A DNA stretch of 64,000 bases from Diaporthe sp. PMI_573 (Eukaryota; Ascomycota; Sordariomycetes; Diaporthales; Diaporthaceae): contig JAJTUP010000004.1 of assembly GCA_021399435.1 (NCBI GenBank), positions 1,984,001 to 2,048,000 on the forward strand, in the 5' to 3' direction. The number at the start of each line of letters is the position of its first letter. Position 1 is the stretch's first letter. The position numbers and the translations under genes are program-made. This document shows positions 23,164 through 36,283 of this stretch, piece by piece. Below the pieces are notes generated by a model. The model searched no databases. It worked only from the letters and a program-made list of their open reading frames with translations, and was not told the DNA's origin.

Positions 23164-25122
23164 GGCCCAGCAGGGTTCCAGGGTCCATGGACACTGGCCC
23201 CACCCCCCAGCTGGCCCTCCCCTCCCTCCCTCCCCCCACTTTGCAGGTTTGCCGACTACAGCCGCGGACCTTGGTAGTATGTACTAGCAGGAAACGGTTC
23301 TCTCCTGCACTAAGGGTAGGGCGCGCCAATCTACCCGCCGGTTCGTGCCACAACTCATGCAGCCAGCCGACTCCAAGCCTAACCGTCCGTTCTCTCAGCC
23401 TTGAGCTGAAGAGCATACACGCACGCACACACTCCAAGCCTTGCCCGTCCGTCCATTCATCTACGGAATAGCTAGTGTGGCGTGCAAGGAATGCACGCAT
23501 ACTATGATGCGCTGCTGCTATTTCCAGCTGGTTGGGCTCACTCGCAACTCTGGTTCGTTTCCGAGCCCATGACCTAGCTAGCTGGTTCTGTCTGCCCCTC
23601 GAGATCCCAAGTTGCCCAGGGCCCTTGGATCTCGACTAGACAAGAAACGTCGGCCACATGCCCGTCGTCTCATGATGTGCCCGCAGCGGGTGGGCAAACT
23701 TCACAGCTCAGCGCACCCCCATCGCACTGCGGTGCCGTGCAATGCAGTGTAGTGTGATGCATATCAGACTGAGCGTGGGCGCCGGCATTACGTCGTCAGC
23801 CTCGTTCTCCTCGCAACCCGAGCGCGCGGGCCCCGCGGCCGAGGGCTGCGATCTGTGAGCAGCTTCCCGCGGGCCCATTCTTGCCCGCTCCCAGCATCTT
23901 CTTTGCGAGGATTTTCGGGGTGGGTGCCAGGGCCAACACGCAGTCATAATCATACTGCTGGTCATTCACAGATCTCGCCTGAGTTCATGCAGAACCTTGA
24001 CATCTGTCGGGATCTTTATTGACCTTCTGGTCTATTTACAGAATAGGCTTAAATTTTGGCGGGAGCCTCCCGTCTCGGCCAAGAGGAGATCTATGAGGAA
24101 GGTGAGATATGACTACGAGGTAACTGTACATGTACATGCGCACATGCTTCCATGCAGGCGTGCACGCGCACAAGGATGGGTACGGCCTATTACGGCCTAT
24201 TACAGCCATCCATTGCATGTCCTGGGTAGCAGGTCCGTCAGGAACCCCAGCAGCGTCATTTTGAAAAATAAACCTTGGGATCTTGTCATGCCTACCCTCA
24301 CCTACTGAGAATTTCCGACCGGTCTAGACCCGAATTGCTTCAGGGCAGAAAATGTCTTGAGTCGCTTGTTCAACTTGGCCTCCGTCATGTCACCCTCGAG
24401 GATGCCACTGGGGACGGACAGCACATGTCGATACGACACATTCATCCTCAGACCATATGCGTGCCCAACGGCCAGAGCAGGTGCCCTATGTCATGCCCTG
24501 CATCCCGTTGTGAGGGGGCCGAGGGGATCATGCGAAAATCGTCCTGAGGCGTGAAAATTGTCGAGGTCGGGTCATGGCCCTGATCGAGTCCCACAATATG
24601 CCACCTCCCACCCCCCCTCCACCTCAACCTCCTTACTGAGAACCACAGGCGTTGTGTGACCGGGTAAGGTGCAGGTGTACCTCGGGAGGATGTTCCGAGG
24701 GCTTCTCCTGCAGGGACCGTGCCTATTGGATACCAATCGCTGTCAGACATGATACGCAGTGTCAGTATAAACTCTGGCGCCACCATCTGTGCGGTCAAAC
24801 AACGACTCCTGAGATGGTACACCAGCCATGCATCAAGAGGGCGTACTTGCCCGCCCTTGTGGCAACGCACGCAACTCTCGACTCTCGAGTAAGAGCTCAT
24901 GCGCGTGCTACTGTGGGCTACAACTCCAGTCACTAGGGTTAGTCCTAGTTCTGGATGCCCAAGACGAGATTGTGGGTGGTCTATCGCAACCTTCTCAATG
25001 AGATGGCCAGGTCAGGCTTTGATTGGACAGTCCGCGATGATGCCACGGGGCTGGGGGCTTCTATTTCTTGCAAGCACCAATACTCAATATTCGCTCTCGC
25101 TTACCACGTGCCTTGGGCCCAA

Positions 25123-27800
25123 TCAATTCTCCTGATAGAACCAAGGGCGTAATGCTGCCTCGTGTCCGTTCCAGTAAGGGGTGCCGGGCAGCTGTGTAGG
25201 GATGGGTATCGTACCCTGGAAGACATCCAGCATGTTCTTCCCCTCGTTAAGCCGGTCTGTGGGTGTTCCGCCGGTCTTGGGATCGATGGTGGGAGTTGGT
25301 GTTGGCGTCGGTACAGGGATCAGAACGCCAGCCTCCCAGTTGCGACAATTTAGCTTGGGCTGTCCCGTGTTTCGATCTTTGACGAGGCGGCCCCTGTCCC
25401 AGACTTAACTCAATCTTCCAGGCATGATTTGAAGCAGATTGGGAATACTCACCAGGCGCTTTCAGACAGGTTGTGGCTCCCCAGGTACGCCCACCCACTG
25501 CGGGCTCCCTCATCTCCAGATGCGGGCCTCCGTACAAAGAACAGCTTACTGTGTGAAAGCAAACCTGTCCGCACATTCTTGGAGTCCCGGAGAACTTCGC
25601 GAGGGAATGATTTGGAATCCCACCATCGTGGCTGGAAGCAGATCGTACCGGCTGACTAAACTGTAATCAGGAAACACCATTCGGGTTGCAGGCTGGGGTT
25701 GGGTACAAGGGTCATGGTGTTTGCTCCGGAGCATTTCGGCAACTTACGTTCATCCCGCCTCGACTGGTTCGTACGGTATCGAGAGAGGGAAAATACACCC
25801 GCATATGCTCCTTGAAGTCCGGCTGATTGGCCCCAGGAGTCACATCCTTGTTCTTCTTCTGTCTCCCCGTTCTGGCGTCATACTCTCTCATGCCAGAGTC
25901 GCCTGTTTGTCGTGTCAGCTACCATCGCGCTCGACAGCCACAAGTGCGGCACACAGACCTTTGCAGGCGTTGTACAAAGCAGCCATGAGATCGTTATTGA
26001 CGGCACCGATGGACGAGCACTGCAGGAGACCTTGTCAGGTTCCACACGCACGGGATTTTGAGTTCGTGTGTACCTACGATGTAGTCAACCTCAACGGGCT
26101 CGTCACTGCCAAGTCCCAGGATCTCGACTGTAGAACCGAGTCCACAATAACCTTGCGCGTAAATGTCAGCCCTGATAGTTTGTTTACAGTAATAACACAT
26201 GCAGATCCAACGTACCTGTTCGTGCCCATGTGTCGATATTCGGATGGGAACCTCCACTAGAAACCGTTAATACCAGATACCTTGAGTCAGGTTATGCATT
26301 GCTAACATTGTGTGTATGAACCCATAGCGGGATGTTTCAGAGAAGTCCTGCTACCCTGTCAGTGAGAGCTCTCCAGCGAGCTGGTGAGGTGCCGTGTCGG
26401 GAGGTCAGGTACTTGAGCGCATGGCATCTTCAACGGGAAACCACCACGAGATAACGCGCATGACAGGGCAAGTCTTGGGAGCGGACCTGGGGACTCTGGC
26501 TCGGCACGCTTGCTGGGAAGCGCCGGGAGCAAGGCTGGAGATCGGAATCGACACGTACATAATTGCGCAGACTAGTGACCATTTTCCCGTCCACACCCTG
26601 ACGCTCCAAGAAAAATTGCAGCTCCGCTCCGAAATGGGTGAGTGTATTGGCTGCAACTCTGGCGGGGTCATCAATCCGAGGCAGGTCGATCAGGAACACC
26701 ATCTAGTGAGCCGCCAGGTCAGCGATGGGACTCCGCCGCGGTTACGGCAAACTTACATTTTCCATCACGCCCGTCTCACCCCAATCGTAGGGAACTAGAT
26801 TGCCCGTCGGGACGACTATGCGGAGGTATTTCGGGTACTTCAACAGCATGAGCTTGGAGTGCATACAACCACGTTCCATCGGTGGAAAGCAGAACCTGAT
26901 CACATCTTTGGGCACATTGTTTCGCATCGAGGCTTTCTGGTGACGGTATCAGCAGCGCTCAGACGTGGGTGGAAAGCTAAGTCAGAACAGAGCGGAACCT
27001 ATGTCCAACTCCGGCCAAACATGCTACCTGCCTCGCCGAGGAGGCCGCAGCGTTGGGACGGGGCCCTGCGAGGTGACACGGGGGCCATGACTTACAGTCT
27101 CTTCGTCCTCAGCGTAAGCTATCAGAAGTACCCTGGTCTTGCCCAGGTTCAGCTTGCGCATGAGCCAGTCCTCGTCCCACTGGAAGGAGCTAAGCACAGC
27201 GAGCTCAAGAGTGTCCCTCTGCAAGACCTCCTCGATGGTGATGTCGTCGTCCCGACGGGCATATCCCAGGGCCCGGGTCCTTCGAACGCTGCCCTGGGCG
27301 TAGGGGAGACGTGCCTCGGAAACTCCCTTGCTGGTGTTGGAGTTTGAGTTCAGGCTAGAGACTGCGGATGGCAGGGGAAACTGGGACATCCCGGGTGATC
27401 CGGTGGAATGGCCAGGCAGGCTGCGCAGACCACTCATGAGCCGCGGACGTTGCGCCGGCGGCAGCTCTGATCTGCGGCCTTCACTGGAGTGAGTGTCGAG
27501 ATTTGCCGGCCCTGCCTTGCGCTTCTTCAATCGTGCCAAGCGCTCCTCCTCCATTTTCTTGCGGTCGATGCCAAGCATTCCCATGGCCAAGCCGCCTGCT
27601 GAGGATGAATGAGTGTCCGCCTCGTCTTGGGCATGGCCTTGGGCATGGCCTTGGCCAAGGCCTTTGTCGACTTCGTTGGCACTGCCTGGAACAACGTCGT
27701 CGTCAGTCGTGGGCGCGGTCGCAGGCGCGGATTCGCCAAGACTCATGGCGATCGCCCGACGCAGTGCCTCGTCCTCGTCATCGCATCCATTGATCTCCAT
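25123..27800 (-). CDS. TDP1: Tyrosyl-DNA phosphodiesterase 1 with N-terminal ubiquitin-interacting motif
   Basis: Phospholipase-D superfamily enzyme that hydrolyses tyrosine-DNA bonds left by stalled topoisomerase I. The model is complement(join(25123..25393,25453..25655,25748..25902,25959..26019,26078..26151,26216..26256,26307..26347,26559..26702,26757..26936,27096..27800)), ten exons, 624 aa, all junctions GT-AG and in frame. Residues near 6-22 (DEDEALRRAIAMSLGE) match a ubiquitin-interacting motif; a low-complexity region follows. The first HKN set is H261 and K263 in MHSKLMLLKYPK with N281 in PTGNLVPYDWGE. The second is H502 and K504 in LLSHSKLFFVRR with N529 in YLGSHNLSESAWG. Other conserved parts are FIHTIGGSH, GYCGLGSTVE, FPSLDTVRTSRGG and KLNCRNWEAG. 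Two exons are only 41 nt and one intron is 211 nt. The frame stays open upstream to 28025, so a longer N-terminus is possible. Confidence 0.92.
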
Positions 27801-30800
27801 GCTCGCGGTTAGAACTGAGCGCCGAAGAAGCAGGGTCGAGTCAAGAAGGGGGGTGTGCAGAAGGTGGCAATTGAGGCAGGCACGCACACGGTACCTGGGG
27901 AGCTGGGAGGTTTGCTCCGGGCCTAAAAAGTGGGTGGGATTGATGAGGTCAGGATTAAGTTGATGTTCAGCACTTGCTTCTTTTACGGGGACGGGAAGCT
28001 TGCAGGCCACCCCTCCAATCCGCATGAGTGGGTGCTGGTTTTGGGTGGGTCAAGTCGAGGTGAGGAAAGCATGCGTCGCCTGCCACGTGAAAGCGTTGCT
28101 TGTCTCGACCAATTTTAAGCCGAGACCACAGTGTTGTGCATTACGTAGACTGTACCTGGCGGCTTGTTAACAGTGCGAGCTGTTCGCTCCTTCTGGCCCC
28201 AACGCACATCCAGTGTGAGCCAACCAAGTCCAACCCGTGGCCAGCTACGTGCCCCAACTTCACAGCACGAGATGCTGGGCCACTTGTCGGACTTGACAAG
28301 ATGTGGGATGAATTAGGTAGCGAGTTGCAGAGTTGCAGCAAACTGCTCGTCCCTCTTCGTCCATCTGGCAATGAGGAGGAGTCGTGTTGGGTCCATGAAC
28401 ACTCTGTGGGAGGTTCTTCAGAAGCCACGCACATGTGCCTAAAAGGGGGGTTTCCCAGCTAGAGCGATGCATCATTCACATTATGTTTCATTCTGACCCT
28501 ACATCATCGGGCTCAATCCGCTTCCTAAGAGCCCAGCGCTGCAAGTCCGCCCAGGTCAGAGGTGTCCTTCGAGGCTGCTCGGGTTGGGCACCGGATAACC
28601 ATCTATTTGAGCTACCTGTCAAAGTCTGACTACGAGGGACTGACAGTTAGAACCATGCTGTGGGATCCGTTTTCAGAGGCTTGGACGCCATTATTCAGTA
28701 CCTAATTCCATAGTGAATACTGCTCTCCTGAATTCGTGACACTCTCGAGCTGGTCCAAGGCCAACGAGGGCAGGTGTACACAACCAGTGCTGCCCAGAAG
28801 ATGGTCGTAGGCACATCACCGCAGAGTTTTCGTTGCTGTAGCCGCATATTAATCCTACTATCTCCACTCACTCAGCGTGATACTGGCCAGAAAGAGCTCT
28901 CAGCCTGGGGGGGGGGGCTTTCGCTGTGAACACTTCACACGGTTCTCAGGGCTGCCCAGAGGGCGCCAATCATTCGAGCAGACCTTAAGACAAACTGAGA
29001 TAGTTGTCTGAAAGGACAACTCACAGCCAGAGGCAGCCCGCAAGGCCATACTGCCCTGTCTTGTTTCGAAATGTCTTCCAACCCTTCTCACGGATTTCAC
29101 TCTTGTCCCTCCTAGCAAGACTGGAGGGGTCCATGGCCAATGCAATCCGAATCTAACTTAGAGTTCCACTCCTGAAGATGTTGAGTCGGCCAATTTTCTG
29201 TGAAGACTCGTCAGACGCTCCGAGAAATGCTCGCCGAATCCCAATGGGCCATGCCGTGCCTTTGCCACCCCAGAGCGAGCGTCCTGGTTGCAATTTTGGT
29301 ACTTGCTCTGTTCATTCTATCACTTGACAAGGGAGATGAAGGATTCTGGACCGCGGAGCATGTGTGTTTCGACATCTATAATGTCGATATTCCTTGCCTG
29401 GAAATCGCCACAAGAACAGCCAAGTTCTCGGCCTGCATGCACGTACACAGAGTGTTCTCCCGGGGCGATGGCGCATCAGTTAGTGGAGGAAGACGATGAA
29501 CAAGCATCTGAGACTCACGGGCAACTCTCTACACACCTATTGATAGGAATCTATCATTATTCTCTGAGTCGACGCAAAGGTCGTCCGCCAGACAGCCACC
29601 TGGGGGATTAGCAGTAGGAGGCAAATGGCCTTGTAATTTAGTTAAACGACATTACGGCGTGAGTCGCATGGATATCCGCTACCTTAATTATCACTATCAT
29701 ATTGAGGTTTTAGACAGCATTTCAACTTATTGATGCGGGCTGGATAATGTGGGGTTATACATGCAAGCGCGGAAGAGACTGTTTTGGAAAGGAATTATGA
29801 CAAAATCCGCAGCTCGCAGACCGAGTCCTCTGGCCGTGTTGGATGGGTTCATGGCTTTAGATCGAAGACACGTAGACCAGAGACAACTTGCTCTGATGGC
29901 AATAAACGGCAGTTGCTAGCAACCAGCAAAGAGTCCAATATCGTAGGAAACCTGATGTTATCTGTGTAACCAGGTACGTGCCTGGACCATATCTTCCCAG
30001 GAATCATCAGTCAACGGTGTGCCGGTGTGGCAAGAGCATTGTAGGACAGTATCTCAAGGGAGTCAAGATGAAATCGGGTAATATTGAGATGCTGTTGGCA
30101 TGTCAAGCACGACATCTTTGCTTTGAAACATTCGGCTTCCCCTTGGTTGGAGGAAAGGCGAGGCGCGAGTACCATGGGGTCGGTGACAGCGCCAGCCTAG
30201 TCACATCTGTTGAGAAGTGAACACGCCAGGCGGTTCAACTTTTGACCACTCACTGCTGGAGATGAACGGAGTGTGTACAACACAAGGGGCTACACGCATA
30301 CGTTTTCGAGTAGTGAGGAGTTGAACAGAGCTTCGCTCGAAACACGCTTTCCTCTAACTGCACGCTGTCAGACATGCTCGTGGCTACCAACCAGACCAAA
30401 AACGCCAGTATAAAGATGGATTAGGCATTCTAAAGCTAAAGACCATGCCTAATGGTTGAATAAAGGCCACCTGTGTACTGCCGGAAAAAAAATTATAGTT
30501 TTGTTGTCCACATGCAAGCCTTCCCTGGAACAGAGCTTCACTGGTTTTGAGCCGCAATGCGCCTCGACCCCAAGGTCCACCCTGCTGCTCACGTCTCTTC
30601 AGCCGCCGCCCCAGAATACCTTCCCAGACCGATCTTGCTCCAACGACGAACGCCAGTCGAAGTGGGTATCACCAGCATCACCAAGAACCAGAACCGTGCC
30701 TTAGCTCTCATACCAGATGAACCGCCAGATAAGATGCCCTCCATTGTACATTTGTCGAATAGAGTAAAAGAAATCCATAACAGCCGGCATAACCAATGTG

Positions 30801-31162
30801 CTCCAATGGCAGCATCCGAAAGCCGGCGAACGCCTGGAGAACGCCAAAAATATGATGAGATATGGAGTCGTCGAACCACACCGATCTCCTAGTAAACCGG
30901 GCCCGCTATCCAGCCAGCCCATGCAGAAAGCAGCAGGCAAAGTCCATTGTCATAACGCCGAGGAAGTCGACTTTAGAAGACACGCATGGAAAGAGAACCC
31001 GCCCTTGCACATCTATGCAGAATTATGTGGCAAGTGCCAATGTAAACCGAGAAATGACCGACTGGCGTCTCAAGAAATTGACGCGCTTTGAAATCCGAGA
31101 TGCTATGTGCGAAGAACCAGAGAGTAGGAGGTAGTCGAGATACAGGATCTCGGTAAAACCGA
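27801..31162. other. 3.4-kb region between TDP1 and the PNRC-motif gene
   Basis: It contains the TDP1 promoter on the left and the 3' flank of the PNRC-motif gene on the right. Small frames on both strands (for example 29200-29499 plus and 30701-30940 minus, the latter hydrophobic) show no family signature and lack clear splice partners. I see no supported gene. Confidence 0.5.
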
Positions 31163-32338
31163 CTAGGCACGTCCTGCGGAAGGGCCCGTTTGTTGTGGGC
31201 TGCTGTTGCTATCAAGCCCAGCTCCAATCGGAAAAGGGAGCTTGAGCGCCTGTCGAAGCGCGTTCTCCCCGCGGTACTTCCAGTCCTCTGGGCCCACCGA
31301 GCTTCCATTTTGTACACCAGATGCTCCGTTGGTGAGTTGAGGAGAACTCTGTGAAGCCGCCGTGGTGAACGGCAAGACTCCAGGGTAGTTGGTCTGATGC
31401 GGCGTGGATGATGAGACTGGGCTCGCAGAGGGCGTCCCCGTGCTGATTCCAAGCAGTCTCTTGACGGCCTCGCTCCTTTCGTCCAGACGAGGTGGGGTGG
31501 CCAGATGCTGAGGGGCTTCTTGTGCTTGACCCTGTCGTTGAACATGTTGCGGTGTCCTGTTTTCAGTAGGTCCTGCAGCCCGGACCTTTTCGTGGATGCG
31601 CGAGGCAAAGGGCTCAGGCCTTGGGCCAGATGCAGCAGTGCCGTTGGAACCAGAGTTGGCACCCTGTGCCGGGCGGAGAGGAAGCTTCAGTGGAATTGGA
31701 TCAAAGGAATAACTGGCATTCCGGCCGGGTCGCCCCTCTGAAGGTGGGGAGAAGGGACCATCAGCGGCCGCCGCGTTCGCCGAGCTCGTCCTGCAGGCTC
31801 GCTCCTTCTCGGCCCGGTCTGCTCGGAAGAGCAGGTCAAGCGGAGACTCGTCACGGCGAACCTGGGGTACGGTTGCGGGTTGAGAGGGGCTGGGAGACTC
31901 GCAGTCGGAGGCCGGCGGTGACGGCTCTTTGGTGCGTCCATTCACAGTGGCTGACTCGGATCGCATCCTGAAGAAACTTGGCATCGGAAGCGAGCCCGGG
32001 GCGGGAGAGGCATGGAAATTGGCGCCAGCAAAGGCAGCTGATCCGGACTTGTTGTTCGCAGAGTGCGGCGGAGTGCGGCGGCCAGGCCTGGTAGGACCAG
32101 GAGATGTAGAGACATGGACGGGGCGGGCCGACCTGTTGCTTTGCTTCGCGGACTTGGGATGGGTGGCTTGCGAGCCGGGAGCAGGACTGGCATTTTTGGA
32201 CTTCAGAGGCGTCGTAGGGTAGTCAGCTGGGAAGGGCATGCTCGTCAGGACGTCGCCTTCAGATGCGTAGTTCTTGCGACCCGATGGCGGTTTTCCGTTG
32301 CGGCGGCGACGGGCAGGTGTCTGTTTGTTTTGTTCCAT
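31163..32338 (-). CDS. PNRC-motif protein, Edc1-like mRNA decapping activator (putative)
   Basis: Intact single exon of 391 aa, basic at the N-terminus (TPARRRRNGK) and otherwise low-complexity, rich in Ser, Pro and Ala. The only clear motif is at about residues 103-123, FAGANFHASPAPGSLPMPSF. It matches the PNRC/Edc1 signature: an aromatic activation segment followed by an LPxP element. In yeast Edc1 and human PNRC2 this segment binds Dcp1 and stimulates Dcp2 decapping of mRNA. A second conserved stretch, SPLDLLFRADRAEKERA, follows. The start at 32338 is the first ATG; the frame opens further upstream only without ATG. It is divergent from RBX1 across a 1.6-kb gap. The motif assignment is good; a role in decapping for this protein is inferred. 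Confidence 0.8.
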   Translation of the reverse strand: MEQNKQTPARRRRNGKPPSGRKNYASEGDVLTSMPFPADYPTTPLKSKNASPAPGSQATHPKSAKQSNRSARPVHVSTSPGPTRPGRRTPPHSANNKSGSAAFAGANFHASPAPGSLPMPSFFRMRSESATVNGRTKEPSPPASDCESPSPSQPATVPQVRRDESPLDLLFRADRAEKERACRTSSANAAAADGPFSPPSEGRPGRNASYSFDPIPLKLPLRPAQGANSGSNGTAASGPRPEPFASRIHEKVRAAGPTENRTPQHVQRQGQAQEAPQHLATPPRLDERSEAVKRLLGISTGTPSASPVSSSTPHQTNYPGVLPFTTAASQSSPQLTNGASGVQNGSSVGPEDWKYRGENALRQALKLPFPIGAGLDSNSSPQQTGPSAGRA

Positions 32339-33910
32339 CGTGAAAGGCCTCGTCGGCAGTGGCACGGGAGGCTTGACTGGATGTGTGTTTTACTGGCCAT
32401 GACGTGAGCAAGACAGTACTGGCCGCGCCTGGCAAGGCTGGGCGGTTTTTTTCTTACCTCGAGGTTGGTCTGTTCACGGCTAACTTACGGTAGCCGGGCC
32501 GGGTGGTCGATCTATGCCTGAGGATTGATTTCTTGTGGGTTGCGAGGCTGAGGCTGGGAGGATACTGATGTTCGATGGGTGAATACTGAATTTTGTTGGA
32601 TTTGGCCTAGACATAGGCATGGTTGTTTTCTGAGTTTCGATTTCCGCGAACGAATGGTACGACCTTCCCATGGAGGTGCCAGAGGAGCTGGCAGGCCAGA
32701 GCAGGGGGGCGGGCAGTCGGTCGAGATGAGATGATGATGGGTCCAAGGTGCAGGGTGATTTGGCGGCAGATTCCAGCTGTTAAAATACTGGATTGTCGTC
32801 GGGCTGTCCTTCCTGTTGGGCCTGGACTTGGGACTTTGCGACTCAGTGTTCTGGTCCGCTGTGTTGTTGCGCCTTGCTGTATTGAGGAAGAAGGAGTCAG
32901 GCTCATGAGCAGCGTCGGGTCGGGAGAAGGTTGGTCGGAGGCTGAGTAAGAGGGGAAGGCGTGACAGGGCAGTGGAGGCAGTCAACGTGTAAATACAATG
33001 GCAAGAGGGCCTCCAGCCCACTTTCATGCTGCCTAAACAGGCTAGAATCAGGCAGGCGGCGGCCCGGCCTTCAGCTCGGTCCTTGTGCTTGGAACAAAGG
33101 CTGGCGCCTCCGCCACTCCTTTAATTGCTCTGTTGATTTATGCACTCTCGAAGGGGGTTTTCTATAGGATATGTTATAGACGGCGAAACTTATTACACTG
33201 AAGCAGGAGATTCTCATGTTTCAACTCCCCTTCCTCTTACCATTGAGATAGGGGGGTCATTTCTGGGCAGGAATGTGTTCTACGGGTCTACGTACGGAGC
33301 TTGTTTAGTTAGATGTTGATCCAGGCCTGCTACCTAGGTACCCAATAAGGCAAGCCTGGCGGTGTGTTAGGGTCTGAAGCACCCTGTCAGAATATGACGT
33401 GGGCAACCCGCTGGGAGCCTTTCGAAGGACCGTGCTGCCGGCCGAGTCCGTTTGGCGGGGCATGGGCCTTGGTAATGATAGCTGCATCCAAGCCAGGCAC
33501 CGGGGTCGCTCACAACTCAGGTAACAACCTCGCATCCAACCGCCTTCGTTTCCTGAGGCGGCCATCGCAAGCTCTCGAACTCATTGACGCCTCGAGATCT
33601 TTCGGAGAAGACGCAGCGGGCAGGAGACAACTTCCCCTGGTTCTGAGCCTTCTGCTGGTTCTTGAAAAGCAAGGGCGTTTGCAGTCCAGTAAGTCCTACA
33701 AACAGCCATCAAGGTCCCTAATTCCACCTGCTCTTCCCAACCTTGAACCCTCTACGGCTCTTGGATGGCGACCATATTTCTAATTTCGTGTGCTTTCCCA
33801 GCAATCTCGAACCGAACTCGAGCCGTTGTTTGGCCTCTAAACTCGCAACACCCACCATCACACTTCGACCCACCCACCTACCCAACCTTTCCAGTCGACC
33901 TTTGCCCATC
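32339..33910. other. Divergent promoter region, PNRC-motif gene and RBX1
   Basis: 1.57 kb between two start codons. It holds long pyrimidine-rich stretches on each side, a TACCTAGGTA palindrome at 33331-33340 and no recognisable coding sequence. Confidence 0.5.
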
Positions 33911-34434
<524 letters not shown>

Positions 34435-34671
34435 GGGACAGCGCCACAGGCGATAGACGAAGGAACGATGATACGATGGCTAGACTGGTCCCAAATACGG
34501 GCAGGACTTTTTATGCACCATGAGACACATAGGGGCGACATCATCATACATAGTGCGTGCAGCCTGGCATTCATGTTGATACTCGCATGATATTACGAGC
34601 TACCACGACTGCACCTCTCCCAGAATATCATGTCGCGAAACACCAATCAGCAATTTGTGCCGGTGACCCTC

Positions 34672-35141
34672 TCATCGTACCATATTCTTATCTATGACAA
34701 GAGCCTGTGGAACCGAAATTGCTGCTGCTCCTCCGCCGATTGGAAGCCATTTGACAGGATTCTTGTTGTAGAGAGGCCAAGGGGGAATGATGGCGAGGAA
34801 TGTGAGTGCGGTGCCGCCAAGTCCGATGTAGACAGCAAGCTTGATGTCTTGCAAGAAGTATCCGACGAGGAAGGCGATGGCCTAGATGTGCGGTGTTAGG
34901 TCTATCGTAGCCTGCAGGGTCGGGCTGAGAATGATCAGCAACTCACGCCGACTACGCTCAATAGCACGGTCGACAAGGTCTCGACGAGCTTTTGGCCCTC
35001 AAAGTCCTGTGAAGGCGGACGGTCAGCCAACCAATGTTTCTATACAAGGGAGGCGGGCAGGGCTGGCAGCAGGTGGGAAGAGAGGCATACAATCTGCCCC
35101 TCAGCGACATCGCGGATTTGGTCGAGGATCTGTTCTGCCAT
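34672..35141 (-). CDS. SPC1: Signal peptidase complex subunit 1 (12-kDa subunit)
   Basis: Small ER-membrane subunit of signal peptidase; Spc1 is not catalytic and has been linked to excluding membrane-protein segments from cleavage. The model is complement(join(34672..34881,34947..35006,35091..35141)), 106 aa. It begins MAEQILDQIRDVAEGQI, continues DFEGQKLVETLSTVLLS, then two hydrophobic helices separated by a short loop (VVGVIAFLVGYFLQDI and LAVYIGLGGTALTFLAI). The family signature PPWPLYNKNPVKWLP follows. Length and two-helix hairpin fit the SPC12 family. Introns are 84 and 65 nt. It shares a 3'-3' intergenic space with RBX1 and is divergent from the CorA gene. Confidence 0.95.
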
Positions 35142-36220
35142 GGTGAAGAAGGGAGAGCCGGCGCGGTATTTCTCGATTCTGCTTCTCGGGTCTCGACTGG
35201 GAAGGACTGGAAGTCTTCGTGGACGATGTTCGGCTCGAGAGGCCACCGAACTGTTAGCCTGGACGTTTGCGAATGGGCGAATGTGATGACCGAAAATGGA
35301 CCTCCAACGTGGCTCGAGCTGGGAAACAGGTTGGGGTTGGACCTGCATACCCCCCCCCCTAGGCACCCGCCCTGCCGCCCTCAACCCGCACCCCTTGTCA
35401 CTAGGCCCACTGATGCCCAAGTGCCCCACCACCCAAGGATATTCTTGGGACAGAGAACCATTACATCAAGCGGGCGAGAGGAACCCAGATATTCGAGAGG
35501 AAGCGACTAGTTTATTCCATGTACCTACAGTACGCATGTGTGTTTTCCAGAGACACAGAGTACGCAGGACACTAGAATCCAAATAGATTCCAGATATTCC
35601 CGTCCTCAACTGGTCCGAGTTCGTCCAAACATGTGAACTGGATGTTGCTTTGGGGGTAGATGACCTCTGCCATACCCAGCTAATAAGTGCCCAGTACAGA
35701 CAGCTCACAGATTACGTACCTCGGTGGCTGGACAGTCTTGACTAAAGTAAGCAGGTCTCAACAGCCCATACTATGGTACACATCCATTACGTGCTCATTA
35801 TGTGCTTTTCGAACCTTGAAGTTGAGGCACGCATGTGCTGTGTGCGCAGCATTGAGCGACTCGCAAGAGCGACGCGGGCCGACCTGCAGACTGTCGTCCC
35901 AAATTGGCGGGTTCCAGTCAGGGATTAGAGCCGTGCCGAGATTCAATTTTTGTCGCCCAATCATCGTCCATTAGAACAAACCCGCCAATTATTTACGAGC
36001 GCATTTTTCCCCTTCCCTCCGCCGACTTTGCCCCCCGATCCCAAGCTTTCTTTTAGCTTTCTTCCCAAAAACATCTCTTCCCACTGCACAGTTCATCTTG
36101 CGGATTCTTTGTCTTCTCGAAGTCAGTCTAGCTTCCAAGCGACACCTGACTTATTTTGACCGCCCGCTCCGCCGCCGCCATCACAAAGAGGAGTCCATCC
36201 CTTCTCACCTCACCCACTCG

Positions 36221-36283
36221 ATGACCCAGGACGTCATTGTGACCCGAAATCAGACCGACAACACACACCCAGGACAACAATAG
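36221..36283 (+). promoter_or_regulatory. uORF 1 in the CorA transporter leader
   Basis: ATG at 36221 opens 20 codons (MTQDVIVTRNQTDNTHPGQQ) ending in TAG at 36283, about 630 nt before the main start. It is the first ATG in roughly 270 nt of pyrimidine-rich DNA. Removal by a leader intron cannot be excluded. Confidence 0.4.

Larger units (their letters stand above)
14577..25122. other. 10.5-kb gene-poor region between the WOPR leader and TDP1
   Basis: The first 0.8 kb reads as the WOPR 5' leader on the minus strand. Beyond about 15.5 kb no frame resembles a known protein; the longest openings (for example 17816-18640 minus, 19544-20296 plus, 21545-22129 plus) have erratic composition and no motif. 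The tract holds three period-7 tandem arrays and a doubled GGCCTATTAC near 24183. It may contain regulatory DNA or noncoding transcripts, which sequence alone cannot show. Confidence 0.5.
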
